Shown: positions 1-8,374, counted from the stretch's first letter. The stretch: DNA of 64,000 nt from CAVTWY01 sp963738615 (GCA_963738615.1 CAVTXI010000012.1:1426001-1490000), one strand, 5' to 3'. The notes: generated by a model from the sequence alone, not told the origin. Translations and numbers: made by a program.

Positions 1-797
1 CGCAGGTAGATCTGGCATTCCTGGCGGTCGGCGGTGATGCGGCCGTTCGAGCCCCACACGCTGATCTTGGTCGACATCTTGCGGAAGCTCTCGTCGCTCC
101 AGTTGACGGCGAGCTGGCCCGAGGCGCCGTTGGCGAAGTGCATCGTGGCGTAGATCTCGTCTTCGACGCCGTTGCTGAAGACCGAGTTGCGCACCACGCC
201 CGACACGCCCTTCGGCGTGCCGGCGACGAAGTTGACGAGGTCGACCGCGTGGCAAGCGTAGTCGTACAGGGCACCGCCGCCCTCGTCGGCCGCCGTGCGC
301 CACGTGCCGCCTTTCGGACGCAGCACGACCGGGCCGTAGGCTTCGGCGCGCACGTGGTGAATGGTGCCGAGCGCGCCGCTGCGCACGACGCGCGCGGCTT
401 CCTTGAAGGCGCCGACGAAGCGGTAGTGATAGCCCACCTGGGTGACGACACCCTTGCGCTGCGACAACTCGACCAACTTCTCGCCGTCGGCCACGTCGAG
501 CACGAAGGGCTTTTCGCAGAAGACGTTCGCGCCGCTTTCCAGGGCCTTCGTGACCATGCCCGCGTGCAGCTTCGACGGCGTGGCGACCAGCACCGCGTCG
601 AGCTTCGCTTCGGCAAGCATCTTGTCGTAGTCGCTGTAGCACTTCAGCCCGGCGTGCTTCTCGAGCACGTCGGTGAGGTAGCCCATCGTGTCGCAGCCGG
701 CGACGAGGTCCAGGTCGGGGTGGGCACGCAGGATCGCGAGGTGCGAGATGCCCATCTTGCCCAGGCCGACCATGCCGATTCGAATTTCGTTGGTCAT
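1..797 (-). CDS. Gfo/Idh/MocA-family NAD(P)-dependent oxidoreductase, 3' end cut by window
   Basis: The start codon is the ATG at 797 and the reading frame runs off the window edge, so about 265 N-terminal residues are present. The N-terminus has a Rossmann nucleotide-binding motif (IGMVGLGKMGISH), and the family signature CEKPF follows near residue 95, where the lysine is the usual catalytic residue. The rest matches the alpha/beta substrate domain of the family, which oxidises or reduces sugar and inositol derivatives. It lies 27 bases downstream of a WecG/TagA glycosyltransferase on the same strand, so a role in surface polysaccharide sugar synthesis (for example a UDP-sugar 3-dehydrogenase) is plausible. 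The substrate cannot be read from the sequence. Confidence 0.85.
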   Translation of the reverse strand, partial: MTNEIRIGMVGLGKMGISHLAILRAHPDLDLVAGCDTMGYLTDVLEKHAGLKCYSDYDKMLAEAKLDAVLVATPSKLHAGMVTKALESGANVFCEKPFVLDVADGEKLVELSQRKGVVTQVGYHYRFVGAFKEAARVVRSGALGTIHHVRAEAYGPVVLRPKGGTWRTAADEGGGALYDYACHAVDLVNFVAGTPKGVSGVVRNSVFSNGVEDEIYATMHFANGASGQLAVNWSDESFRKMSTKISVWGSNGRITADRQECQIYL

Positions 798-824
798 AGG
801 TTCCTTCGGAGTTTTCCACGCGGC

Positions 825-1679
825 TCACGGGCCGCGTCCGTAGCGCGTCCTGACGGACGCTAGCGCAGTCGGGTTCTTGTAGAACCCGAGGCCGTCGACG
901 ACGAGCAGCCAGAAGTACTCGAGGTCGCGCGCGTAGCGGCGCCAGTAGCGCTTGGGCTCGGTCGTGAGGCGATACACCCACTCGAGACCGTTACGCGTCA
1001 TCCAACGCGGTGCGCGCTTCACGGCATCGGCTTCGTAGTCGATCGTGGCGCCCACGCCCATCCAGATCTTCACGCCCGGCATGCGGTGTTTGTAGGCCTG
1101 GATCCAGATCTCTTGCTTGGGAGCGCCCAGGCCGACGATGACGCAGGTGGCGCCCGAGCGGTTGATGATCTCGATGACCTCGTCGATTTCTTTCTCGTCG
1201 GTCACGAACTTCATCGACGGTGAATGCGCGCCCACCGCGATCTCGCGGCCGCAGCGCGCGTTGGTGCGCTGGCGGGCCTTTTCGGCGATGCCGGGGGCGG
1301 CGCCAAGGAAGAACACTTTCGTCGCCGGGTTCTTCGCGTGGTAGTTGCAGAACGACGGCACGATGTCCGAGCCCGACACCTTTTCGGGAATGCGCCGGCC
1401 GATGAGCTTTAGGCCCCAGTAGACGTACTTGCTGTCCGACGTGATGTAGTCGGCTTGACGGTAGGCGTCGTAGAAGGCGCGGTGGCGTTGCAGATGGAAG
1501 CAGTGGTCAGGGTTGAGCGTGAAGACCACGCCTTGGTCCAGGTTGGCCAGGAACTGCTCCATCGTCACACCATCGACCCAGACATTGAGCAGGTTCGAAC
1601 GCTGCCAGGGCCGCCCAGCGCCAGGCGCACCCTGTGGGCGGTGCGAAGCTTGATCAGGGGCGGACGACGATGGGGGCAT
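825..1679 (-). CDS. WecG/TagA/CpsF family glycosyltransferase
   Basis: This is a GT26-family enzyme, which transfers a sugar (classically N-acetylmannosaminuronate or N-acetylmannosamine) onto an undecaprenyl-diphosphate-linked acceptor at the inner membrane. Family blocks seen are LNPDH, VSGSDIVPSF, VIVGLGAPKQEIW and MGVGATIDY followed by RAPRWMTRNGLEW. The C-terminus is basic and aromatic, as expected for a membrane-associated tail. The start is uncertain. ATG at 1679 gives 284 residues; in-frame ATGs at 1712, 1736 and 1751 would add up to 24 poorly conserved residues. It is probably co-transcribed with the downstream oxidoreductase. The precise sugar is not determined. Confidence 0.85.
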   Translation of the reverse strand: MPPSSSAPDQASHRPQGAPGAGRPWQRSNLLNVWVDGVTMEQFLANLDQGVVFTLNPDHCFHLQRHRAFYDAYRQADYITSDSKYVYWGLKLIGRRIPEKVSGSDIVPSFCNYHAKNPATKVFFLGAAPGIAEKARQRTNARCGREIAVGAHSPSMKFVTDEKEIDEVIEIINRSGATCVIVGLGAPKQEIWIQAYKHRMPGVKIWMGVGATIDYEADAVKRAPRWMTRNGLEWVYRLTTEPKRYWRRYARDLEYFWLLVVDGLGFYKNPTALASVRTRYGRGP

Positions 1680-1879
1680 GCCTGACGTCTCGAAAGGTGT
1701 GATGGAGTGCATGGAGTGACGTGATCGGGGCCGCATGGCGGGCCGGTGCACGAACCCGCGGGCTTACTGCAACGGGGACGGATTCTCGCCCGCACCATCC
1801 GGCCGAACCCGTGAACCTGTCTCACCCGCGCGATATCCGTCACGCGTCACCCCGCAAACGGATGCACTGCACGGTTGTC

Positions 1880-1899
1880 GCTGCAACAGCCGTTGCAGC
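1880..1899. terminator. Hairpin after the SCO1 gene, candidate end of the oxidase operon
   Basis: An 8-bp perfect stem (GCTGCAAC/GTTGCAGC) with a 4-base loop lies just 7 bases past the SCO1 stop codon. No clear run of U follows on the minus strand, so this may be a weak or factor-assisted terminator. The surrounding stretch 1680-1906 shows no other gene. Confidence 0.4.
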
Positions 1900-1906
1900 C
1901 CGGTCA

Positions 1907-2533
1907 CTACAACAGCCGCTTCAAGTCGGCTGCGAGATCCTCGGTCTTCGCGCCGTGGCGCACGAAGAGCCTGACCTTGCCCTCGGGGTCGAACACGAAC
2001 GAGCCCGCGGTGTGATCGACCGTGTAGCTGGTGGGCGTTTTGCCGGCCACGCGCGAAAAGAACACCTTGAAGTGCTGCGCGGTGGCCTTGGTCTGCTCGG
2101 GCGAGCCGCGCAGCGCGACGAAGCCGGCGTCGAAACCCTTTGCGTAGGCACCGAGCACCTCGGGCGTGTCACGTTCGGGGTCGAGGGTGACGAAGACGCC
2201 TTGAACCCGCTCACCGTCGGCACCCAGCATCTTCTTCACCTCGGCCAACTCGATCATCGTTGTCGGGCACACGTCGGGGCACTGCGTGTAGCCGAAGAAG
2301 ACCACCACCACCTTGCCCGCGAAGTCGGCCAGGGTGCGCGGCTTGCCGTCGGCATCGGGCAACGACAACTCTTTCGCGTACTGCGCGCCAGTGATGTCGA
2401 TCGCCTTGAAGGTGGGGGCAACCGCCTGCGTGGCGGCTTTTTGCGCGCGTTCACACGCGGCCAGCAGCGGCACCAAGGCCAGCGACAGGTAGCGACGACG
2501 ATGGAGACGCAGATCGAGATGGTGGGGATTCAT
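1907..2533 (-). CDS. SCO1/SenC family copper chaperone for cytochrome c oxidase
   Basis: SCO proteins are membrane-anchored thioredoxin-fold proteins that deliver copper to, or reduce, the CuA site of oxidase subunit II. The N-terminus has a basic stretch and a hydrophobic segment ending in LAAC, which fits a lipoprotein or membrane anchor. The copper motif CPDVCP is at about residue 83 and the conserved distal histidine lies in TVDHTAGSF. The ATG at 2533 gives 208 residues; an upstream in-frame ATG at 2557 adds only eight. It is the last gene of the aa3 oxidase assembly operon, after ctaB, COX15, SURF1 and the oxidase subunits, which supports the role strongly. Confidence 0.93.
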   Translation of the reverse strand: MNPHHLDLRLHRRRYLSLALVPLLAACERAQKAATQAVAPTFKAIDITGAQYAKELSLPDADGKPRTLADFAGKVVVVFFGYTQCPDVCPTTMIELAEVKKMLGADGERVQGVFVTLDPERDTPEVLGAYAKGFDAGFVALRGSPEQTKATAQHFKVFFSRVAGKTPTSYTVDHTAGSFVFDPEGKVRLFVRHGAKTEDLAADLKRLL

Positions 2534-2557
2534 CGAACAAGGTTCATCGAACAGCAT

Positions 2558-3463
2558 TCATCGAACAACATAGTGGTCGACCAGCAGCGCCGCGAACAAC
2601 GCCGAAAGGTAGACGATGGAGTACTTGAACACGCGGCGCGAAAGCGCTTCGCTGTATTGCCGCCACAGCGCCAACACCAACACGATGAAGCGCAACCCCA
2701 GAACCACCGCAGCGGCCAGGTAAAGCCAACCGCTGCTGCCGCCGATGAAGGGCAGGAGGCTGGCCGCGAAAAGCAGCAGCGTGTAGAGCACGATCTGCAG
2801 CCGCGTGAAATCGCTGCCGTGCGTGACCGGCAACATCGGCAGCCCGGCGCGCGCGTAGTCTTCGGCGCGATACAGCGCCAGCGCCCAAAAGTGCGGCGGC
2901 GTCCACAGGAAAATGATCAAGACGAGCTGCCACGCTTCGGGGCCGACGTCGCCGCGTATCGCCGCCCAGCCCAGCAGCGGCGGCATCGCCCCCGACGCGC
3001 CGCCGATCACGATGTTCTGCGGCGTCATCGGCTTGAGCACCATCGTGTAGACGATCGCGTAGCCGACGAAGGTGGCAAGCGTCAGCCACATCGTGAGCGG
3101 ATTGACGGCCACGTACAGCAGCACGCTGCCGGCCGTGCACAACAACATCGAGAACACGAACGACTGCGCTTGCGACAGATCTCCGCGCGCCGTCGGGCGC
3201 CAGGCCGTGCGCTTCATGCGGGCGTCGATGTGTTGCTCGATCAGGCAGTTGAATGCCGCAGCCGCGGCAGCCACGAGCCAGATGCCGATCACGGCGGGCA
3301 GCACGAGCCGCCAGTCGGGCAGCCCCGGTTCGGCCAGCAACATGCCGATGAAGGCGCAGAACACGATGAGTTGCACGACCCGCGGCTTGGTCAGCGCGTA
3401 CCACTGCCCCAGGCGCGAGGCGCCTTGCACAGCGGTGGCGGTGGCAGGTGCGGCTTGGGTCAT
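2558..3463 (-). CDS. ctaB: Protoheme IX farnesyltransferase (heme o synthase)
   Basis: This UbiA-family integral membrane prenyltransferase converts heme b to heme o by adding a farnesyl group, the first step to heme a. The start ATG at 3463 gives MTQAAPATATAVQG and 301 residues. The polyprenyl-diphosphate binding block NCLIEQHIDARMKRTAWRP is present near residues 70-90, a diverged form of the family NDxxDxxxDxxMxRTxxRP signature. About eight hydrophobic helices follow. It lies between COX15 and SCO1, so heme o made here is passed to COX15 for the aa3 oxidase encoded upstream. Confidence 0.95.
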   Translation of the reverse strand: MTQAAPATATAVQGASRLGQWYALTKPRVVQLIVFCAFIGMLLAEPGLPDWRLVLPAVIGIWLVAAAAAAFNCLIEQHIDARMKRTAWRPTARGDLSQAQSFVFSMLLCTAGSVLLYVAVNPLTMWLTLATFVGYAIVYTMVLKPMTPQNIVIGGASGAMPPLLGWAAIRGDVGPEAWQLVLIIFLWTPPHFWALALYRAEDYARAGLPMLPVTHGSDFTRLQIVLYTLLLFAASLLPFIGGSSGWLYLAAAVVLGLRFIVLVLALWRQYSEALSRRVFKYSIVYLSALFAALLVDHYVVR

Positions 3464-3486
3464 GGGAATCGTCGAATCCGCGGATT

Positions 3487-4692
3487 TTATGAAGCGAGGG
3501 ACCGACGCGGCCGACGCGACATGACGCCGGGCACACGAGCCGGCGCGCGTGCATCGCGCACGCGAACGAGCAAGGCCGCGGCCACGACCGTCAGGCCGGC
3601 GGCGCCACCGACGTGGGCGAGCGCGGCGACGATGGGCCAGCCCAGCACCACGTTCGACAAGCCGCTGGCGAGTTGCCAGGCGCCCAGCGCCGCGAACCAG
3701 CCCGCGAAACGGTGCGCTGCGGGTGATGCCTCTCGCCGAAGCATCCACGACAGCGCCACGATCGCAAGCAACAACACCGCTGCACCGACGCGATGCGCCA
3801 CGTGAATGGCCGTCAGCGCCGCGAATGGAAGGTACGACGAACTCGAGCCGCTGCGACCCAGTTCACGCGCCAGCGTGAAGCCTTCGCCAAAGTCCATCGG
3901 TGGCCACCACTGCCCCTGACACATGGGGAAGTCGCGGCACGCAAGCACCGCGTAGTTCGTGCTGACCCATCCGCCGAGCGCAACCTGCGCGACGAGCAGC
4001 AATACGAACACCCACGCCATACGCCGCGTGCGCTTGGAAACCGCCATCGTTGCGCCACGCGCGCGCTCGGCCTGCATGGCGAGCATCGCCAGCAGCCCCA
4101 GGCCGAGCAGCAGATGCAGCGTCACGATCGCGGGATACAAGCGCATGGTCACGGTCAACGCGCCGAACGCGCCCTGCGCGATCACCCACGCCAGCGTCGC
4201 AGTCGGCCACCAGGGAGAAGCACCGATCGGTGAGCGCAAATGCACCCGCCAAGCCTCGATCGTCATCACGACGATCAGCACGCCCACGGTCATCGCGAAG
4301 TAACGATGAATCATCTCGATCCACGCCTTCGCGTGCGTGACCGGCCCGTCAGGCTGCACGGCGGCAGCAGCGTCGATCGATGCCTTGGCACCCAACGGAC
4401 TGGCGTGGCCGTAGCAGCCGGGCCAATCGGGACACCCGAGGCCCGAGTCGGTCAGGCGGGTGAAGGAGCCGAAGAGCACGAGGTCGAAGGTGAGGATCAA
4501 CGTCGTGAGCGTGAGCGCGCGCAGCCATGACGCGTTTTCGTGCGCGCCTTCGCGAGCCTCGAGACGACGGCGCCGCCACCACGTCAAGGCCAGCGGCACC
4601 AGCGCGATCAACACACCGACCAACGCCATACGGATCGTCGGCGCGGGGTCGATCAAGGTGGCGGCGCCGATCGTCACGGTGCCCGGTCCCAT
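3487..4692 (-). CDS. ctaA: COX15/CtaA family heme A synthase
   Basis: The enzyme oxidises heme o to heme a in the inner membrane. The 401-residue product has about eight transmembrane segments and the four family histidine regions: the helix after MIHRYFAMTVG, the LHLLLG helix, TAIHVAHRVGA and ALAHVGGAA. The conserved periplasmic block GLGCPDWPGCYG near residue 85 is characteristic. The start at 4692 overlaps the upstream gene by 19 bases, which points to translational coupling; an in-frame ATG at 4629 is an alternative. The stop lies 23 bases before the ctaB start, so the two heme a biosynthesis genes are contiguous. Confidence 0.95.
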   Translation of the reverse strand: MGPGTVTIGAATLIDPAPTIRMALVGVLIALVPLALTWWRRRRLEAREGAHENASWLRALTLTTLILTFDLVLFGSFTRLTDSGLGCPDWPGCYGHASPLGAKASIDAAAAVQPDGPVTHAKAWIEMIHRYFAMTVGVLIVVMTIEAWRVHLRSPIGASPWWPTATLAWVIAQGAFGALTVTMRLYPAIVTLHLLLGLGLLAMLAMQAERARGATMAVSKRTRRMAWVFVLLLVAQVALGGWVSTNYAVLACRDFPMCQGQWWPPMDFGEGFTLARELGRSGSSSSYLPFAALTAIHVAHRVGAAVLLLAIVALSWMLRREASPAAHRFAGWFAALGAWQLASGLSNVVLGWPIVAALAHVGGAAGLTVVAAALLVRVRDARAPARVPGVMSRRPRRSLAS

Positions 4693-5408
4693 GACGCTGA
4701 CGCACGCAGAACGCGGTCGAGGTCGCGCTTGAACTTCACGGGCTCGAGGTCACGTGGCGTGCGCATCATCCACTCGCCCATCGGGTCGACGACGTACAAG
4801 CGCGACAGAACTTCATCGATCGACACGCCCATCCAGGCGGCGACCTGCTCGCCCGATGCACGCATCACGCGCACGGAAGGCTGCGCCGCGAGTGCCGAAG
4901 CCAGTTCGCCCCGAATCGGCGCATCGTCGACGACGACGAATACCTTGTCGAGTCGCTCGCGTTCGCGCCCGAGCATCTCGCGCAGCTGGCGCTGCGTGTA
5001 CAGGCGCTTTTCACACGCGCCGTCGCAAGCGCCGAGCCCGAACACCACCAGCGTCCACTGCTTGCGCCACGGCGTGTCGGCGAGCTGGTGTCCGTCGCCA
5101 TCAGTGAGCGCCAGACTCGCGGGCCATGCTGTCGTGGGCGTGATCAGCTCGCCGTGTCGGGCTTCGCCGCGCGGCTGCACGACGAAATAAACGAAGTACG
5201 ACGCGATCACGGGTGCTGCCGACATCAGCAACAACAGCAGCATCTTCAGTCGGCCCGAGCGGCGACGAGCGTCGCCGCCATGCGTTTCGTCGACATCGCC
5301 CGTCATCGACGACTCGGGCTCGAGCCGCGGCAGCGGGTGGACCGTCAGCCGCACGCCTTGCGTCAGCGACGTGTCGTCGGTTGTCAGCGACGAGTGGTCA
5401 GCCGACAT
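4674..5408 (-). CDS. Membrane-anchored SCO-like/thioredoxin-like protein of the oxidase operon
   Basis: The gene product is not assigned to a named enzyme. It has a single N-terminal transmembrane helix (after RRSGRLKM, rich in Leu) and a periplasmic domain of about 180 residues with a thioredoxin-like layout. A CDGAC motif lies where SCO proteins have CPxxCP, and the region from VFVVVDDAP onward resembles the SCO core strands. It is encoded between SURF1 and COX15, a place where many Burkholderiales carry a hypothetical cytochrome oxidase assembly gene. The ATG at 5408 overlaps the SURF1 stop by 11 bases; in-frame ATGs at 5447 and 5459 are possible. A role in CuA or CuB assembly is an inference from position and motif. 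Confidence 0.75.
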   Translation of the reverse strand: MSADHSSLTTDDTSLTQGVRLTVHPLPRLEPESSMTGDVDETHGGDARRRSGRLKMLLLLLMSAAPVIASYFVYFVVQPRGEARHGELITPTTAWPASLALTDGDGHQLADTPWRKQWTLVVFGLGACDGACEKRLYTQRQLREMLGRERERLDKVFVVVDDAPIRGELASALAAQPSVRVMRASGEQVAAWMGVSIDEVLSRLYVVDPMGEWMMRTPRDLEPVKFKRDLDRVLRASASWDRAP

Positions 5409-6147
5409 GCCGCCGACGCCAGGGTTGGATGATTTGGAACCAGACATAAAGACCGGCAAGCAGCGCGCTCAGGCCGAACCATTGAAACGCGTAGCCGTGG
5501 TGTCGATCAATGCCGCTGCCGGGCATCGACCACACTCGATGAACTACGCCTGAAGCCGCGTCGTCGCCCGTCTGGAAGACCGAGCCTGGGCGAAGGGTCA
5601 CGTTGATTTCACGCGCGAAGGCATCGAGTTCCAGATTCTGCCGCACACGTCCGCGCGGCGCCGGTGAGTCCTCGAAAGCGTACAGGCGCGGCGGGGGACC
5701 GGCGTAGCGGCCTTCGATCGTCACTTCGCCTTCGGGCGTGGGCACCGAGGGAAGCTTGGTGCGATCTTGGAAGTCGCGCGGGACCCAGCCGCGCTGCACC
5801 ACCACGGCGGTGCCGTCGGCCAGGGCCAGCGGTGTCAGCACATCGAAGCCAACGTTCGGCCGAGCGCCTTCACGAAGCGTCATCTGGCGGTTGTCGAGAT
5901 AAACCGTGTGCTGCGCGAGCCACCGGCCGCGCAGCGTGATGCGGCGCTGCCAAAGTGCGCTGGATGCATCCGCGCTGGCGGGCAGTTCGGCCAGCGCCGG
6001 CATGGCGATGCGTTCCTCGAGCGACTGCGCCAGGGCTTGTTTCTGCGCGGCGCGACTCATCTGCCAGACGCCCAGTGCAGCCGTAACGGCAACCCCGGTC
6101 GCGGTTGCGAGTGCCACGATCCAAGAGCGCCCTGGACGAAGCGACAT
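5398..6147 (-). CDS. SURF1 family cytochrome oxidase biogenesis protein
   Basis: SURF1 proteins assist insertion of heme a into oxidase subunit I. The layout is typical: an N-terminal transmembrane helix beginning about residue 8 (WIVALATATGVAVTAALGVWQM, family block LGxWQ), a periplasmic domain with WQRRITLRGRW and VVVQRGWVPRD, and a C-terminal helix with YAFQWFGLSALLAGLYVWF. The ATG at 6147 is preferred because it sits directly before the first conserved residues; an in-frame ATG at 6201 would add 18 residues. It starts the downstream assembly group SURF1-SCO-like-COX15-ctaB-SCO1. Confidence 0.93.
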   Translation of the reverse strand: MSLRPGRSWIVALATATGVAVTAALGVWQMSRAAQKQALAQSLEERIAMPALAELPASADASSALWQRRITLRGRWLAQHTVYLDNRQMTLREGARPNVGFDVLTPLALADGTAVVVQRGWVPRDFQDRTKLPSVPTPEGEVTIEGRYAGPPPRLYAFEDSPAPRGRVRQNLELDAFAREINVTLRPGSVFQTGDDAASGVVHRVWSMPGSGIDRHHGYAFQWFGLSALLAGLYVWFQIIQPWRRRHVG

Positions 6148-6222
6148 CACACCGCCCCCAGGCATGTCGCTGTCGCTGTCTTCAGCATTGCCGCCGTCCA
6201 TGCCACTGCCACAATCAATCGC

Positions 6223-6453
6223 ATGAAATTCGTCGCGCTCCTCGCGTTCATTGGCATCGTGGGCGCGCTTGCCAGCGCCGGCGTGATGATGGTGCGCAAG
6301 CGCGACGACGCGGGGCCGCGCGCCGACAACCGCATGGCGCGTGCGCTCGCATGGCGCGTGGGCATTTCGGTGGCGTTGTTCGCGTTCATCCTGATCGGTT
6401 GGTCACTCGGATGGATCCAGCCCACAGGGCTGCCGATCACGCCGTCCAAGTGA
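6223..6453 (+). CDS. Small twin-transmembrane protein (DUF2909-like)
   Basis: This 76-residue protein has two predicted membrane helices: residues 3-22 (VALLAFIGIVGALASAGVMM) and 49-66. They are joined by a charged segment KRDDAGPRADNR. It lies between ctaE and SURF1 but on the opposite strand, an arrangement seen for a conserved small protein in betaproteobacterial oxidase clusters. Convergent with ctaE, it ends in a strong hairpin shared by both. Its function is unknown; a part in oxidase assembly or stability is only a positional inference. Confidence 0.75.
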   Translation: MKFVALLAFIGIVGALASAGVMMVRKRDDAGPRADNRMARALAWRVGISVALFAFILIGWSLGWIQPTGLPITPSK

Positions 6454-6455
6454 TA

Positions 6456-6476
6456 ACGGCGCCCCTCGGGCGCCGT
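6456..6476. terminator. Bidirectional hairpin between the small membrane gene and ctaE
   Basis: A perfect 9-bp stem (ACGGCGCCC/GGGCGCCGT) with a 3-base loop lies 3 bases past one stop codon and 23 bases past the convergent ctaE stop. The position between convergent genes suggests a shared terminator, although no long T run flanks it. Confidence 0.6.
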
Positions 6477-6498
6477 CGATCGCCAAGGCTGATGCGAG

Positions 6499-7383
6499 TC
6501 AGAACCAGTACACCAGCACGTACAGGCCCAGCCACACCACGTCGACGAAGTGCCAGTACCACGCGGCGCCTTCGAATCCGAAGTGACGCTTGGGCGTGAA
6601 GTGGCCCTTCATCAAGCGCAGCGTGATGAACAACAGCATCAACATGCCGACGAACACGTGGAAGCCGTGGAAACCCGTCAGCATGAAGAACGTCGAGCCG
6701 TAGATGCCCGAGCTGAGCTTGAGGTTCAGGTCGCTGTAGGCGTGGGCGTATTCGTAGATCTGGCAGGACAGGAACGCCACGCCCAGCAGCACGGTCAGCC
6801 ACATGAAGGCGATCGTCTTGCCGCGGTTGCCGGCTAACAGTGCGTGGTGCGCGATCGTCAGCGTGACGCCCGACGTCAGCAGCAGGACGGTGTTGATCGT
6901 CGGCAGCCACAACGGGCCCATCGTCTGGAAGGGCTCGATGGTGCCGCCGGGCGACGCGGTGGTGCCGGCTGCCCCGGTAGGCCATACCGCCTTGAAGTCA
7001 GGCCACAAGATCTGGTGGTCGGCATCACCCAGCATCGGCAATCCGTGGCGGCGCGCCCAATACAGCGCACCGAAGAACGCAGCGAAGAACATCACCTCGG
7101 AGAAGATGAACCACGCCATGCTCCAACGGAACGACACGTCGATGCGGTCGCCGTAGAGCCCGCTTTCGCTCTCGCCGATCGCGTCGCCGAACCACTTGTA
7201 GAGCGTGCCGAGCCAGATCACGATACCGGTCAACAGCGCCCACTTGCCCCAGCCCGCGCCGTTGATCCACTGGGCCGCGCCAAAGAACACGAAGAACAGG
7301 CCGAGGGCCGTCATCACCGGACGAGGCGACGGCGCCGGGATGAAATAGTGCGGCGCTTTGCCGTGGGTGGTCGATGTGGACAT
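6499..7383 (-). CDS. ctaE: Cytochrome c oxidase subunit III
   Basis: The 294-residue product is subunit III of the aa3 oxidase, an integral membrane protein with seven helices. Family blocks include WRDAIGESESG-like residues near position 65 (WFGDAIGESESGLYG), MAWFIFSEVMFFAAFFGALYW and the C-terminal GFHGFHVFVGM and AAWYWHFVDVVWLGLYVLVYWF. A GAGGAGC ribosome-binding site lies 10 bases before the ATG at 7383. It follows ctaD, cox11 and DUF2970 in the same operon. Confidence 0.97.
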   Translation of the reverse strand: MSTSTTHGKAPHYFIPAPSPRPVMTALGLFFVFFGAAQWINGAGWGKWALLTGIVIWLGTLYKWFGDAIGESESGLYGDRIDVSFRWSMAWFIFSEVMFFAAFFGALYWARRHGLPMLGDADHQILWPDFKAVWPTGAAGTTASPGGTIEPFQTMGPLWLPTINTVLLLTSGVTLTIAHHALLAGNRGKTIAFMWLTVLLGVAFLSCQIYEYAHAYSDLNLKLSSGIYGSTFFMLTGFHGFHVFVGMLMLLFITLRLMKGHFTPKRHFGFEGAAWYWHFVDVVWLGLYVLVYWF

Positions 7384-7428
7384 CGCGAGAAGCTCCTCGG
7401 GTGATCAGTTGATTCTTGTTGATGTGGT

Positions 7429-7653
7429 TCAGGTGGCAATGCCGCTACCAACAATCCAGCGGACAAGCAGCACCAGCGCCAGCACGAACAGCGCCGCGAC
7501 CGCGATGCCGGCGATGATCACGTGCACCGGGTTGAGACGAGACACGTCTTTCTCGTAGTCGCTGGACTTGCGCACGCCGAAAAACGACCAGGCCACCGCC
7601 TTCAATGTGCCGAAGAAGGACCCGCGACGCCCGGCCGCTTCGCGCAGCGTCAT
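7429..7653 (-). CDS. DUF2970 small membrane protein of the oxidase operon
   Basis: This 74-residue protein has a basic N-terminus (MTLREAAGRRGSFFGTLK), the segment AVAWSFFGVRKSSDYEKD typical of DUF2970, and one C-terminal transmembrane helix (about residues 43-66). The ATG overlaps the cox11 stop as ATGA, so translation is coupled. The same neighbour is found in many Burkholderiales between cox11 and subunit III. The function is unknown; a part in oxidase assembly is inferred from context only. Confidence 0.85.
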   Translation of the reverse strand: MTLREAAGRRGSFFGTLKAVAWSFFGVRKSSDYEKDVSRLNPVHVIIAGIAVAALFVLALVLLVRWIVGSGIAT

Positions 7654-8231
7654 GAACGTTCCCCAGGCGCCTTGGCCTTGGTCGCAACACCCTTGCCTTG
7701 CACTTCGAAGAACGTGTAGGACAAGGTGATCGTCGTCACGTCTTTGGGCAGCTTCGGGTCGATGACGAACACGACCGGCCATTCGCGCGCTTCGCCGGGT
7801 TGCAGCAGATATTCGTTGAAGCAGAAGCACTCGAGCTTGTTGAAGTGCGCCGTCGCCTGCTTGGGTGCATAGCTGGGTATCGCCTGCGCCGCCATCGCGC
7901 GGTTCTGCACGTTGCGGAAGCTGTACATCACGGTCGCCATCTCGCCCGGGTGCACCTTCACCGACGCGACCGCGGGCTTGAACTCCCAGGGACCACGCGC
8001 GTTGGCGTCGAACTCGACCGTGATCGTGCGCGACGTGTCGATCTGCGTGCTCGAGCCCTTGCCATTCGCCTGCCCAGGAATCGCACGTTCGGCCTTCGAC
8101 AACACGTTGATGCCCAACGCCTGGCAAATCGCGCGGTACATCGGCACCAGCGCATACCCGAACGCGAACATCGCCGCGACGATGACGATCAACTTGCGGA
8201 TCAGGCTGGCGTTTTGTGCCGTCGCGGCCAT
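7650..8231 (-). CDS. ctaG: Cytochrome c oxidase assembly protein CtaG/Cox11
   Basis: Cox11 delivers copper to the CuB site of subunit I. The protein has one N-terminal transmembrane helix (IRKLIVIVAAMFAFGYALVP) followed by a periplasmic immunoglobulin-like domain. The copper-binding CFCF motif is present (KLECFCFNEYLLQPGE, around residue 140), and the family block YSFRNVQNR is visible. The ATG at 8231 gives MAATAQNASL and 193 residues; an in-frame upstream start at 8276 would overlap the small gene before it. The stop is coupled to the DUF2970 start. Confidence 0.95.
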   Translation of the reverse strand: MAATAQNASLIRKLIVIVAAMFAFGYALVPMYRAICQALGINVLSKAERAIPGQANGKGSSTQIDTSRTITVEFDANARGPWEFKPAVASVKVHPGEMATVMYSFRNVQNRAMAAQAIPSYAPKQATAHFNKLECFCFNEYLLQPGEAREWPVVFVIDPKLPKDVTTITLSYTFFEVQGKGVATKAKAPGERS

Positions 8232-8235
8232 GGCA

Positions 8236-8370
8236 TCAACCCACGCCGAAAAACGCGATCTTGGCGAAGAAGCCAAGCGCGAAAGCCACCGCCACGGACG
8301 CCAGGATGAGCCCGAGGCGGCGGTTGGCTTTGCGCTGCTGATCGTCGCTCATCGGGTCGTGCGGCTGCAT
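8236..8370 (-). CDS. Cytochrome oxidase small assembly protein (44 residues)
   Basis: This short gene sits between ctaD and cox11, 4 bases before the cox11 start. It encodes a hydrophilic N-terminus with QQRKANRRLG followed by one transmembrane helix (LILASVAVAFALGFFAKIAFF) and ends in GVG. The pattern matches the small assembly protein found at this position in betaproteobacterial aa3 operons. Three in-frame ATGs (8385, 8370, 8352) are possible and none has a strong ribosome-binding site; 8352 would give MSDDQQRK. Its function is not established here. Confidence 0.8.
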   Translation of the reverse strand: MQPHDPMSDDQQRKANRRLGLILASVAVAFALGFFAKIAFFGVG

Positions 8371-8374
8371 CACG

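Noticed and set aside
1721..3805. 694-codon plus-strand open frame over SCO1 and ctaB
   Set aside because: Antisense shadow; the opposite strand encodes conserved oxidase assembly proteins.
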